Positions 1-6,686 of a stretch of DNA of 10,448 bases are shown here, piece after piece; position 1 is the stretch's first letter, and every line of letters begins with the position of its first letter. The stretch comes from Oscillospiraceae bacterium (GTDB lineage Bacteria > Bacillota > Clostridia > Oscillospirales > Ruminococcaceae): contig JAEDJF010000048.1 in the NCBI GenBank assembly GCA_016296485.1, forward strand, positions 1 to 10,448, written 5' to 3'. Under the pieces are notes generated by a model, which saw only the letters and a program-made list of their open reading frames with translations, had not been told where the DNA came from and did no database searches. Made by a program: the position numbers and the translations under genes.

Positions 1-299
1 TTGCCCTCCTTGCGAAGCTCGCAAAGGGTCGGGTTCCACCAGTTCATTCCCGGGGTGCGGAAAACGACGTCCGCGTCGATGTCGTCAAGGTAACCCTCGC
101 CAAGCTTCAGAACAGCCCCCGCCTTTTCGAGTTCGTCGGCAATGTCGCCGAGCTTTTCCCGGTCGGCTTTGTCCCTTGCCTCGGTGGCGATGCCCTTTTC
201 GGCAAAAAGGCGGATTACGTCCCGGTTGCTGACGCCGATGCCGATGAAGGCGACCTTTTTGGATTTTATTTTTTCAAAAAACTTTTCTATATTCGTCAT
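1..299 (-). CDS. murD: UDP-N-acetylmuramoyl-L-alanine--D-glutamate ligase (MurD), N-terminal part only
   Basis: Cytoplasmic peptidoglycan precursor enzyme that adds D-glutamate to UDP-MurNAc-L-Ala using ATP. Only about 99 residues are present because the gene runs off the left edge. The visible part begins MTNIEKFFEKIKSKK and then has the Rossmann-like nucleotide-binding strand and loop VAFIGIGVSN (about residues 15-24). DADVVFRTPGM (about 75-85) corresponds to the MurD 'SPGI' region of domain 1. MurC would show a GxGGIGMS loop here, which is absent. The ATG at 299 has a GGAGG ribosome binding site 6 bases upstream and a promoter about 40 bases upstream. The central ATP-binding and C-terminal domains are outside the window. 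murD is first in its transcript here rather than inside a dcw cluster, although what follows it is not visible. Confidence 0.85.
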   Translation of the reverse strand, partial: MTNIEKFFEKIKSKKVAFIGIGVSNRDVIRLFAEKGIATEARDKADREKLGDIADELEKAGAVLKLGEGYLDDIDADVVFRTPGMNWWNPTLCELRKEG

Positions 300-340
300 A
301 AAATACCTCCGAAAGGAGAAAAAATATAAATTAACAATTT

Positions 341-369
341 AGTATAACATATTTATCCGACTTTTTAAA
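341..369 (-). promoter_or_regulatory. murD promoter, extended -10 type
   Basis: On the minus strand, TTTAAA (369-364) is followed after 17 bases by TATACT (346-341). The -10 is preceded by TGT, giving an extended -10. The predicted start near 334 leaves a short leader of about 35 nt carrying the murD ribosome binding site. It lies back to back with the asnA promoter. Confidence 0.6.
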
Positions 370-452
370 CATATTTATAGAAAGTTGGGCGATAAAGAAT
401 GCCTTTCGGCGACGCTCCTGCAAAAGAAAAGCGCGCTGCAATAAAAAAATCA

Positions 453-481
453 TTGACTTTAATAGTTCAAAGTGTTACCAT
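453..481 (+). promoter_or_regulatory. asnA promoter
   Basis: TTGACT (453-458), a 17-base spacer and TACCAT (476-481) form a good sigma-A promoter. The expected start near 488 gives a leader of about 25 nt ahead of the GTG start at 513. This supports the downstream start over the ATG at 399. Confidence 0.65.
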
Positions 482-512
482 AGAAAAAGATTTTAAAAAA
501 GGAGGGCTATCC

Positions 513-1517
513 GTGACAAACGAAGAAAGAGAGGCAATGTTCGGGAATATGAATATCCTCGAAACCGAAGTTGCGATAAAGTTTATTAAGGACAGCTTCG
601 AGCGCGAGCTTGCGGACGCCCTTGAGCTGACCCGTGTTTCCGCGCCGCTTTTCGTCTTTCCCGAAAGCGGACTCAACGACGATCTCAACGGCGTCGAGCG
701 CCCAGTGAGCTTCGACATTCTCAAAATACATAAGGACGTCCAGGTGGTGCAGTCCCTTGCCAAGTGGAAGCGCCTTGCGCTCAAGAAATACGGCTTTGAG
801 TGCGGAACCGGGCTTTACACCGATATGAACGCAATCCGCCGGGACGAGGACCTCGACCCGCTCCACTCCGTCTATGTGGACCAGTGGGACTGGGAAAAAA
901 TAATAAATCCGGAGGAGAGAAACCTCCATACGCTCCAGATAGCTGTGAAAGATATTTATGAGGCGCTCAAGGAGACCCAGTTCAAGCTCTGCGGACGCTT
1001 TTCCTGTATAAAGCCGTTTCTTCCGGAGAAAATCGCTTTCGTTTCGACCCAGGAGCTGGAGGATGAGTTCCCGGATTATTCTCCGAAAGAGAGGGAGGAC
1101 GCCATAGCGAAGCGCCACGGCGCCGTTTTTCTGATGCAGATAGGCGCGCCGCTCAAAAGCGGCAAGCGCCACGACGGGCGAGCCCCGGACTATGACGACT
1201 GGTCGCTCAACGGCGACATAATCCTCTGGAACCCGGTGTTGGAGCGGGCGTTTGAAATTTCCTCCATGGGAATAAGGGTTGACCCCAAAGCCCTCGACGC
1301 CCAGCTTGAAGCGAGCGGCTGCGAGGAGAGGGCGAAGCTCCCGTTCCATAAAGCCCTTCTCGCCGGCGAGCTGCCCCAGACCATGGGCGGCGGCATCGGT
1401 CAGTCCCGCATCTGTATGCTCCTTCTCGGAAAACGCCACATCGGCGAAGTCCAGTCCTCCGTCTGGCCGGAGGAGACCCTCGCCCGCTGCGAGGCGGAGG
1501 GAATACATATCCTTTAA
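513..1517 (+). CDS. asnA: Aspartate--ammonia ligase (ammonia-dependent asparagine synthetase)
   Basis: Makes L-asparagine from L-aspartate, ammonia and ATP (AMP-forming); a cytoplasmic enzyme of the class II aminoacyl-tRNA synthetase fold. From GTG 513 the product is 334 residues, close to the 330 of E. coli AsnA. Family blocks are collinear with it: SLAKWKR, PLHSVYVDQWDWE, RAPDYDDWS, LNGDIILWNPVLE, SSMGIRVD and the C-terminal GGGIGQSR/MLLL motif. The start is set by GGAGGG (501-506) 6 bases before the GTG, and by a promoter whose predicted start lies downstream of the alternative in-frame ATG at 399. Relative to E. coli, the segment between DYDDWS and LNGD is shorter: about nine residues present in E. 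coli (around SELGHAG) are missing. The gene is monocistronic, with its own promoter and terminator. Confidence 0.95.
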   Translation: MTNEEREAMFGNMNILETEVAIKFIKDSFERELADALELTRVSAPLFVFPESGLNDDLNGVERPVSFDILKIHKDVQVVQSLAKWKRLALKKYGFECGTGLYTDMNAIRRDEDLDPLHSVYVDQWDWEKIINPEERNLHTLQIAVKDIYEALKETQFKLCGRFSCIKPFLPEKIAFVSTQELEDEFPDYSPKEREDAIAKRHGAVFLMQIGAPLKSGKRHDGRAPDYDDWSLNGDIILWNPVLERAFEISSMGIRVDPKALDAQLEASGCEERAKLPFHKALLAGELPQTMGGGIGQSRICMLLLGKRHIGEVQSSVWPEETLARCEAEGIHIL

Positions 1518-1550
1518 TCTGACATTTTTTCTTCCCGACTTTTATAACAC

Positions 1551-1591
1551 AAAAAACGCCGCACCGAAGCAAGAACGGAGCGGCGTTTTTT
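1551..1591 (+). terminator. Rho-independent terminator of asnA
   Basis: The stem pairs AAAAAACGCCGC with GCGGCGTTTTTT. After an A-A mismatch it extends by CCG/CGG around a loop of about 9 bases, and it ends in a run of six T (1586-1591). It lies 34 bases after the asnA stop and ahead of the next promoter, so asnA is a single-gene unit. Confidence 0.9.
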
Positions 1592-1631
1592 GCTCTTTGG
1601 CAATAATCCCGTCGGGGCGCAATAAATCCGC

Positions 1632-1660
1632 TTGATTTGTTCACAATTATATTATAGAAT
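1632..1660 (+). promoter_or_regulatory. Promoter of the 1705-3871 operon
   Basis: TTGATT (1632-1637), a 17-base spacer and TAGAAT (1655-1660). The predicted start is near 1667, about 38 bases before the ATG at 1705. The ribosome binding site AAAGGAGG is at 1685-1692. Confidence 0.55.
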
Positions 1661-1704
1661 ATGCCTATGACGAAGAGCCCCTTTAAAGGAGGAATTTTAA
1701 ATCT

Positions 1705-2283
1705 ATGTTTCCAATAAGTATGATAACCGGGGAGCCCCTTTGGAACTCGCTCCCGGCGGCAAAGATAATAAACTATCCCCTTGAAAAAGCCGACTATAAG
1801 CCCTACGCCCAGGCGCGGCTCTGTATTTCCAACGACGACCTCCACCTCCAGATGCTCGCTTTTGAGGTCGAGCCGGAGGATAAGAGCGTCGTCGGCGCGG
1901 CGCTGGCGTTTTTCCCGGAGGAGGACGGCGGGAAGCGCTATTTCTGGTTCTCGACGAACCGCCGGGGCGACCTTTTCTGTAAATTCATAAACGAAGCCGA
2001 CGGCACCGAAACGGACGTCACCAAATGCGTCGCCGTAAGGATTTATTCCGGCGAGGACGAACAGGGCATCTACTGGTGCAGCAATTTCACCCTTCCGCTT
2101 TCGGTGGTCGAAAAATTCTGCGGAGTACACTATCTTGAGCCCGGGCACAAAATGAAAGGCAATTTCTATAAGCTCTGCGACGGGAAGAGACCCCATTACG
2201 GAAGCTATTACCCGACGGATTTTACCGACCTCAACCCTCTCAAAAGCCGATATTTCGGCGACTTCGAGCTGGTGACCTACTAA
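1705..2283 (+). CDS. CBM9/DOMON-like beta-sandwich domain protein, cytoplasmic
   Basis: A 192-residue protein. Its C-terminal layout (NFYKLCDG about 150-157, then RPHYGSYYP, then the terminal YFGDFELVTY) resembles the single-domain 'carbohydrate-binding family 9-like' proteins of Clostridia, where a HxxS/W-x-P segment precedes a closing FG-[ED]-L strand. There is no signal peptide or membrane segment, so unlike true xylanase CBM9 modules it should act inside the cell. The sequence alternates beta-strand-like stretches (LHLQMLAFEVEP, RYFWFSTNRRGD, TKCVAVRIYSG) with acidic turns, as expected for a beta-sandwich. The start has AAAGGAGG 12 bases upstream. It is first in an operon with rsmE, 14 bases downstream. 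Ligand and role are unknown; the family assignment rests on remembered pattern and not a search. Confidence 0.6.
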   Translation: MFPISMITGEPLWNSLPAAKIINYPLEKADYKPYAQARLCISNDDLHLQMLAFEVEPEDKSVVGAALAFFPEEDGGKRYFWFSTNRRGDLFCKFINEADGTETDVTKCVAVRIYSGEDEQGIYWCSNFTLPLSVVEKFCGVHYLEPGHKMKGNFYKLCDGKRPHYGSYYPTDFTDLNPLKSRYFGDFELVTY

Positions 2284-2297
2284 AAGGAGGGAACGCA

Positions 2298-3032
2298 ATG
2301 CCGAGATTTTTTGTTGACTCCGTCGAGGGGGACTCCGTCGAAATAACCGGCAGCGACGCGAGGCATATCGCCCTTTCCCTTCGTATGAAATGCGGCGAAA
2401 GCCTAGTTCTCTGCGACGGAAACGGTCGGGAGGCGGAATGCGATATAAGAAACATCTGCCCCGAAAGCGTCGTTCTCGACGTTCTTTCCCGCCGGGACTC
2501 CGCCGCGGAGCCGAAGGCAAGGGTTGTTCTTTATCAGGCGCTTCCGAAATTCGACAAGCTCGAATACATAATACAAAAATCCGTGGAGCTGGGCGTTTCA
2601 AAAATCGTGCCCGTGATGACCTCCCGATGCATCTCCCGCCCGGACGAAAAGACCATGGCGAAAAAGCTCGAGCGGCTTCGCAAAATTGCGGACGAAGCCG
2701 CAAAGCAAAGCGGGCGCGGTCGCCTTCCGGAAGTGGGGGAGCTTTTGAGCTTCAAAAGCGCCGTAAAGGAAATGAGCACGGCGGACCTCCCCATATTTTT
2801 CTTTGAGCACGCGAAGTATCCGCTTCGGGGCTGTATGGAAAAATATAACGGTGGGGAAATTGCGGTGCTCGTAGGTTCCGAGGGCGGATTTTCAAATGAG
2901 GAAGCCGCTTTCGCGGAGGAAAACGGACTTCTCTGCGCGAGCCTCGGTCCGCGGATTCTGCGGTGCGAAACCGCGCCGGTGGCGGCAATCTCCGCAATAA
3001 TGTACGCTGCCGGAGAAATGGAGATAATTTGA
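2298..3032 (+). CDS. rsmE: 16S rRNA (uracil(1498)-N(3))-methyltransferase RsmE
   Basis: SAM-dependent enzyme that methylates N3 of U1498 in helix 44 of 16S rRNA, acting on the assembled 30S subunit. The 244 residues match the usual family length. Residues 1-70 form the PUA-like RNA-binding domain (MPRFFVDS at the start, then DARHIALSLRMKCGE). Residues 75-240 form the SPOUT domain with a C-terminal trefoil knot, shown by LVGSEGGF (191-198) and LGPRILRCETA (216-226), which build the SAM pocket. QSGRGRLP (137-144) is another conserved family block. The ATG is preceded by AAAGGAGGG at 7 bases. rsmE often sits beside prmA; here it is instead between a CBM9-like gene and a carboxypeptidase gene, and its TGA stop overlaps the TTG start of the latter. 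Confidence 0.95.
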   Translation: MPRFFVDSVEGDSVEITGSDARHIALSLRMKCGESLVLCDGNGREAECDIRNICPESVVLDVLSRRDSAAEPKARVVLYQALPKFDKLEYIIQKSVELGVSKIVPVMTSRCISRPDEKTMAKKLERLRKIADEAAKQSGRGRLPEVGELLSFKSAVKEMSTADLPIFFFEHAKYPLRGCMEKYNGGEIAVLVGSEGGFSNEEAAFAEENGLLCASLGPRILRCETAPVAAISAIMYAAGEMEII

Positions 3033-3871
3033 TTAAACGAAAAAATTTTATTGCCCTTTTGCTGGCGCTCCTGCTGGCGCTTTCCGGGTGCTCAAAAGAG
3101 AAAGGCGGAACAATAGCCGAGGGCGACGGAATACTTATTACGCCGAGCGAAAGTAAGTCTGAGCGGAGCCAAAGCGAGTCTGAACAAAGTGAAAGCGAGC
3201 CCGAACACAGCCAGAGCACTCCTGAAACCAGCCAAAGCGCCTCGGAAAGCTCCGGGGAGGAAAGCTCCGCCGCCGAAGCCGGCGGCGAATACGGGGAAAC
3301 GGACCCCTGCCTCATACTTGTGAACCCGGAAAACTATATTCCCGACGACTATACCGTGGAGCTTGAAACGGTACAGGGAAAATATAAGCTCGACGTTAAG
3401 GCGGCGCAGTCCGCGAAGGATCTCATCGCCGGGGCGAAGGAGGCGGGCTACGATATGCAGATCTGCTCCGCCTACCGCACCATTGAAAAATCCGCCGAGC
3501 TTTACCAGCGCAAGGTGCAGCAGTACTTAAACGCCGGCTACTCGCAGGCGAAAGCCGAGAGCGAAGCGGCAAAATGGGTCGCGCCGCCCGGCACCAGCGA
3601 GCACCACACCGGGCTTGCGATGGATATTGTCTCCTCGGATTACTGGGGACAGTATTCCGACCTTGAGCACGACTACGAAAAGTTCGATTCGTTCAAATGG
3701 ATGTATGAGCACTGCGCCGAGTACGGCTTCATTCTCCGCTATCCGAAGGACAAACAGGATATAACGGGGATAACCTATGAGCCCTGGCACTACCGCTACG
3801 TCGGCGTCGAAGCCGCGACGTACATTATGGAAAACGGTCTCTGTCTTGAGGAATACCTCGATTTGCAGTAA
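3029..3871 (+). CDS. VanY-type zinc D-alanyl-D-alanine carboxypeptidase lipoprotein (peptidase M15B)
   Basis: Predicted membrane-anchored enzyme that trims terminal D-Ala from peptidoglycan stem peptides outside the cell. Translation probably starts at TTG 3029, which overlaps the rsmE stop and has GGAG 5 bases upstream. This gives 280 residues with KRK, a hydrophobic stretch and the lipobox LSGC (Cys21). In-frame ATGs further upstream lie inside rsmE. Residues 42-76 are an Ser/Glu/Gln-rich linker of five heptads. The catalytic domain (about 93-280) has CSAYRT (146-151), the zinc motif SxHxxGxAxD (S190, H192, D199) and EPWH (E251 catalytic base, H254 zinc ligand). It is the last gene of the operon, and a terminator begins 2 bases after its stop. 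General cell-wall remodelling is more likely than vancomycin resistance, since no vanR/S/H/A/X genes are nearby. Confidence 0.88.
   Translation: MIKRKNFIALLLALLLALSGCSKEKGGTIAEGDGILITPSESKSERSQSESEQSESEPEHSQSTPETSQSASESSGEESSAAEAGGEYGETDPCLILVNPENYIPDDYTVELETVQGKYKLDVKAAQSAKDLIAGAKEAGYDMQICSAYRTIEKSAELYQRKVQQYLNAGYSQAKAESEAAKWVAPPGTSEHHTGLAMDIVSSDYWGQYSDLEHDYEKFDSFKWMYEHCAEYGFILRYPKDKQDITGITYEPWHYRYVGVEAATYIMENGLCLEEYLDLQ
3152..3256 (+). repeat. Five tandem 21-bp units encoding a Ser/Glu-rich heptad linker
   Basis: Residues 42-76 of the carboxypeptidase read as five heptads: SKSERSQ, SESEQSE, SEPEHSQ, STPETSQ, SASESSG. They share Ser at position 1, Glu at position 4 in all but a shifted reading, and Ser at position 6. 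At DNA level the units are 21 bp and have diverged (AGC/AGT/TCT used interchangeably). They form a disordered spacer between the lipidated Cys and the catalytic domain. Confidence 0.7.
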
Positions 3872-3872
3872 A

Positions 3873-3902
3873 AAAAGCGCCCCTCGAAGGAGGGGCGCTT
3901 TT
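3873..3902. terminator. Bidirectional terminator between the carboxypeptidase and ATPase genes
   Basis: A perfect stem GCGCCCCTC/GAGGGGCGC with a GAAG loop, flanked by A-run and T-run, so it can end transcription in both directions. It lies 2 bases after the carboxypeptidase stop and 7 bases from the stop of the convergent ATPase gene. Confidence 0.92.
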
Positions 3903-3908
3903 CTGCGC

Positions 3909-6527
3909 TTATTTGCCTTTGATGAGCCTTGAGAGCTGAATCAAAACTGTTGGTGCCGCCGCAAGAAGAATTATGCTTGCGACTTGGCTTCCGGAAAGGG
4001 GAGCGACGAGGAAAAATCCGCTGAGCCCCGGAACGAAAAGCACCGCTCCGAGGAGCAAGACTCCCGCAAGGAAAGCCCCGGCAAGGTAGGGGTTGCCATT
4101 GAAACCAAGGCGGAAAAGGGAATTTTCGCCCCGGCAGTTGAAGCCGTGGAAGAGCCTTGCAAGGGTGAGGGTGGCAAAAGCCATGGTCATCGCGACGGCT
4201 CCGCCGCTCCCGAGCCCGATATAATAGGCGGTCATGGTCGCCACGGCAATAAGCCCGCCCTGCACCGCGATTTTGGTGAAGAGCTCCTTATCGAGAATGG
4301 AGCGGGAGGGGTCCCTCGGCTTCTGGTCAAGAAGCCCGTCCCTTGCGGGCTCCATGCCGAGGGCAATCGCCGGGAGGGAGTCGGTCACAAGGTTAATAAA
4401 GAGAAGGTGTACCGCCGCGAAAGGCGCGGCAAGCCCCGCCAGCGCCGCATAGAGCACCGAGAGGATTCCGGCGGCGTTGCCGGAGAGAAGAAAGCCGATG
4501 GAGTTTTTAATGTTGGTGTAAACGGCTCTGCCGTTTACGACGGCTTTAACAATGGTCGCGAAGTTGTCGTCCGCAAGTATCATCGAGGCGGCGTCCTTGC
4601 TGACCTCCGTTCCCGTAATGCCCATGGCGACGCCGATGTCCGCCTTTTTGAGCGCCGGGGCGTCGTTGACGCCGTCGCCGGTCATGGAAACTATGGAACC
4701 TCTTCTTTGCCAGGCGCTTACGATTCTTATTTTGTGCTCAGGCGAGACCCGGGCATAGACCGAAACCTTGGGAAGGATTTCGTCGAGCTCGCTCTCGCTC
4801 ATATTTTCAAGCTCCGAGCCGCTCAGAGCGACGTCGCCGTCTTTGAAAATGCCGATTTGCCTTGCAATGGCGGTGGCGGTGACCTTGTGGTCGCCGGTTA
4901 TCATAACGGTGCGGATTCCCGCCCGGGCGGCGTCTGCTACGGCTTTGACCGATTCGGGGCGGGGCGGATCCATCATCGCACAGAGCCCAACGAAAACAAG
5001 GCCGTTTTCAAAGCTGAGGTCGAGGTTTTTGGGAACTTCGGGAAGCTCCCGGTAGCCGAAGGCAAGAACCCGGAGCCCAAGGTTAGAAAATTCCTCGTTG
5101 GTTTTCTCAATCTCCCGGCGGGTCTCCCCGTCAAGGGGAACGACGCCGCCGTAGGTGAGAATACGGCTCGAGCGGTCGAGCATCACGTCGATGGCGCCCT
5201 TCGTCATAAGGGTCGGAACGCCGTCAAAGGAGCAAAGGGTGCTCATAAGCTTCCGGTCGGAGTCGAAGGCGAGTTCGGCGATTCGGGGATAGAGCCGCCG
5301 GTATTCGCTTTCGTCGATACCGAGCTCGTCGCCGATGCGGATGAGGGCGACCTCCGTCGGGTCGCCGATGGGCGCGCCGGTCTCGGCGTCGGTGGTGGCG
5401 TCGCTGTTGAGAAGGGCTATTTTTAAAAGGAAGCGGAGGTTTTCTGCGGAAAGGTCAAAGTCCTTAGCGTCGATAATTTTGCCGTCGGTGAAAAATTTCT
5501 GGACGGTCATGCGGTTCTGGGTAAGGGTTCCGGTTTTGTCGGAGCAGATTACGGACACGCACCCGAGGCTTTCGACGGCTTTGAGGTCCTTGATAATCGC
5601 CTTTTGCTTCGCCATTTTCTGCGTTCCCATGGCGAGAACTATGGTGACAATGGAGCTGAGCGCTTCGGGAATGGCCGCCACCGCAAGGGCGATGGCGAAC
5701 ATCATCGCGTCAAGGTAGCCCATTCCGCTCCTCCAGACCGAGAGGGCAAAAACAAGGACGCAGATGGCGAGAATGCCCACGGCGAGCTTCTTTGAAAAAT
5801 TGTCAAGACTCACCTGGAGCGGAGTTTTGCGCTGTTTTGTGCTGTTCATAAGGGTGGCGATTTTTCCGATTTCGGTAGCCATACCCGTTTCGGTGACGAG
5901 GACGTTTGCCCGTCCGTATGTAACGAGTGAGCCGGAAAAAACCATGTTTTTCCGGTCGCCGAGGGCGGCGTCGCCCTCGATTTCTCCGTCGGTCTTGTCA
6001 ACGCCGAGGGATTCGCCCGTAAGGGCGGATTCGTCAACTTTAAGGGCGAAGTTTTCGATAATGCGCCCGTCCGCAGGAACAAGGTCCCCGGCTTCGAGCA
6101 AAATCACGTCCCCGGGAACAACCTCGGCGGAGGGAATTTCGAGCCTTGTCCCGTCCCGAAGAACCTTCGTGATGGGCGAGGACATTGCTTTAAGGCTCGC
6201 GAGGGATTTTTCCGCCTTCGCGTACTGAACCGTCCCGAGCAGGGCGTTGAGCACGAGCACGGCGAAAATAACTATCGTGCTCTCCCGGTCGCCGGAGATG
6301 AAGGAAACGATTGCGGCGATACAAAGTATTATTACAAGAAGGTCCTTGAACTGCTCAAGGAAAACGAGGAAAAGGCTTTTCTTCTTTTCTTCGGTGAGCT
6401 GGTTCGCGCCGTGCTCACGAAGCCGCTTTGCGGCTTCCCCGGCGGAAAGCCCCTCCTCCGATGAGCCGAAACGCCCGAGGGCTTCGGCTTTGCTTTCTGT
6501 CCAAATCTTTTTTTGTTGTTCTTCCAA
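3909..6527 (-). CDS. P2-type cation-transporting ATPase, probable Mn2+ (or Mn2+/Ca2+) exporter
   Basis: Integral membrane pump of 872 residues. Motifs in order: N-terminal cation ATPase domain, actuator TGES (170-173), M4 PEALSS (287-292), phosphorylation motif DKTGTLTQ (Asp330), TGDH (544-547), hinge TGDGVND (616-622), M6 NLVTD (712-716), and C-terminal M7-M10. The SERCA M4 PEGL motif is PEAL here, a variant I recall from many Firmicutes homologues. M6 keeps the Asn and Asp of the shared ion site. In M5, NAAG puts Gly where SERCA has site-I Glu771, pointing to one ion per cycle. The start is a TTG at 6527 with AAGGAGA about 9 bases upstream. Substrate is inferred mainly from the yybP-ykoY-type leader (6588-6686), which in Lactococcus lactis controls the P-type ATPase YoaB. 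From motifs alone it would be called a PMCA-type Ca2+ ATPase. Confidence 0.88.
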   Translation of the reverse strand: MEEQQKKIWTESKAEALGRFGSSEEGLSAGEAAKRLREHGANQLTEEKKKSLFLVFLEQFKDLLVIILCIAAIVSFISGDRESTIVIFAVLVLNALLGTVQYAKAEKSLASLKAMSSPITKVLRDGTRLEIPSAEVVPGDVILLEAGDLVPADGRIIENFALKVDESALTGESLGVDKTDGEIEGDAALGDRKNMVFSGSLVTYGRANVLVTETGMATEIGKIATLMNSTKQRKTPLQVSLDNFSKKLAVGILAICVLVFALSVWRSGMGYLDAMMFAIALAVAAIPEALSSIVTIVLAMGTQKMAKQKAIIKDLKAVESLGCVSVICSDKTGTLTQNRMTVQKFFTDGKIIDAKDFDLSAENLRFLLKIALLNSDATTDAETGAPIGDPTEVALIRIGDELGIDESEYRRLYPRIAELAFDSDRKLMSTLCSFDGVPTLMTKGAIDVMLDRSSRILTYGGVVPLDGETRREIEKTNEEFSNLGLRVLAFGYRELPEVPKNLDLSFENGLVFVGLCAMMDPPRPESVKAVADAARAGIRTVMITGDHKVTATAIARQIGIFKDGDVALSGSELENMSESELDEILPKVSVYARVSPEHKIRIVSAWQRRGSIVSMTGDGVNDAPALKKADIGVAMGITGTEVSKDAASMILADDNFATIVKAVVNGRAVYTNIKNSIGFLLSGNAAGILSVLYAALAGLAAPFAAVHLLFINLVTDSLPAIALGMEPARDGLLDQKPRDPSRSILDKELFTKIAVQGGLIAVATMTAYYIGLGSGGAVAMTMAFATLTLARLFHGFNCRGENSLFRLGFNGNPYLAGAFLAGVLLLGAVLFVPGLSGFFLVAPLSGSQVASIILLAAAPTVLIQLSRLIKGK

Positions 6528-6550
6528 GACTATTCTCTCCTTTTTGAAAA

Positions 6551-6597
6551 TAAAAAAGACTTTTCAGGCAGCTTTGGAAAAACTGTCTGAAAAGTCT
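6551..6597 (-). terminator. Expression-platform terminator of the ATPase riboswitch
   Basis: On the minus strand a 15-bp stem (AGACTTTTCAGACAG, 6597-6583, paired with CTGCCTGAAAAGTCT, 6571-6557; one G-T wobble) closes an 11-base loop. It is followed by TTTTTTATTTT. It lies just upstream of the ATPase ribosome binding site, so it acts as a conditional attenuator and not as the end of a gene. Its 5' arm includes CTTTTCA, which is also the 3' strand of aptamer helix P1. Confidence 0.88.
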
Positions 6598-6686
6598 GGT
6601 TACCGTTTTGCGGTCCGCGCCGCCAGAAGCGTTTTTTCAAAACGCAACGGGTCTGTTGACGGCGTGGCTGAACTACTCCCTTTTCA
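6588..6686 (-). ncRNA. yybP-ykoY-type Mn2+ riboswitch aptamer
   Basis: Read on the minus strand. P1 is TGAAAAG (6686-6680) with CTTTTCA (6594-6588). L1 carries the family signature GGAGTAG directly after P1 and CAGAC before the P1 3' strand. P2 is CCACGCCG (6667-6660) with CGGCGCGG (6622-6615), one mismatch. It leads into the L3 signature CCGTCAACAGAC and a terminal hairpin GCGTTTT-gaa-AAAACGC (6645-6629). An additional small hairpin ACCG-CAAAA-CGGT (6614-6602) sits between P2 and P1. In this family Mn2+ is held between L1 and L3. The leader lies between a consensus promoter and an attenuator ahead of a P-type ATPase, a standard context. I matched the consensus by eye; a covariance-model search was not possible. 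Confidence 0.85.

Larger units (their letters stand above)
300..512. other. murD/asnA divergent intergenic region
   Basis: This 213-bp AT-rich region separates murD (leftward) from asnA (rightward). It holds the two promoters listed separately. A reading frame continuous with asnA can be extended upstream to an ATG at 399, but that ATG has no ribosome binding site and lies upstream of the predicted asnA transcription start near 488. I therefore treat 399-512 as non-coding. I see no convincing riboswitch or T-box in the short asnA leader. Confidence 0.6.

Noticed and set aside
399..512. N-terminal extension of AsnA starting at ATG 399
   Set aside because: No ribosome binding site at 399, the predicted transcription start (about 488) lies downstream, and GTG 513 with GGAGGG gives the normal family length.
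507..1508. 333-codon open frame opposite asnA
   Set aside because: A shadow of asnA produced by its biased codon use; no ribosome binding site or recognisable motifs.
1207..2703. 498-codon minus-strand frame spanning asnA, its terminator, the CBM9-like gene and rsmE
   Set aside because: It crosses a strong terminator and a promoter and overlaps three supported genes; composition is Arg-rich, as expected of a shadow frame.
3029..3871. Vancomycin-resistance gene vanY
   Set aside because: The domain is VanY-type, but no vanS/R/H/A/X genes are present and the gene sits behind rsmE in a housekeeping setting; such lipoproteins are common in Clostridia.
3984..5426. 480-codon open frame on the plus strand opposite the ATPase gene
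   Set aside because: The ATPase reads cleanly through the same DNA with all its motifs; the opposite frame is Gly/Arg/Glu-rich, low-information sequence without a start signal.
3909..6527. Purely Ca2+-specific PMCA-type pump
   Set aside because: Motifs allow it, but the leader fits a Mn2+ riboswitch better than any Ca2+-linked control, so I keep Ca2+ only as a possible co-substrate.
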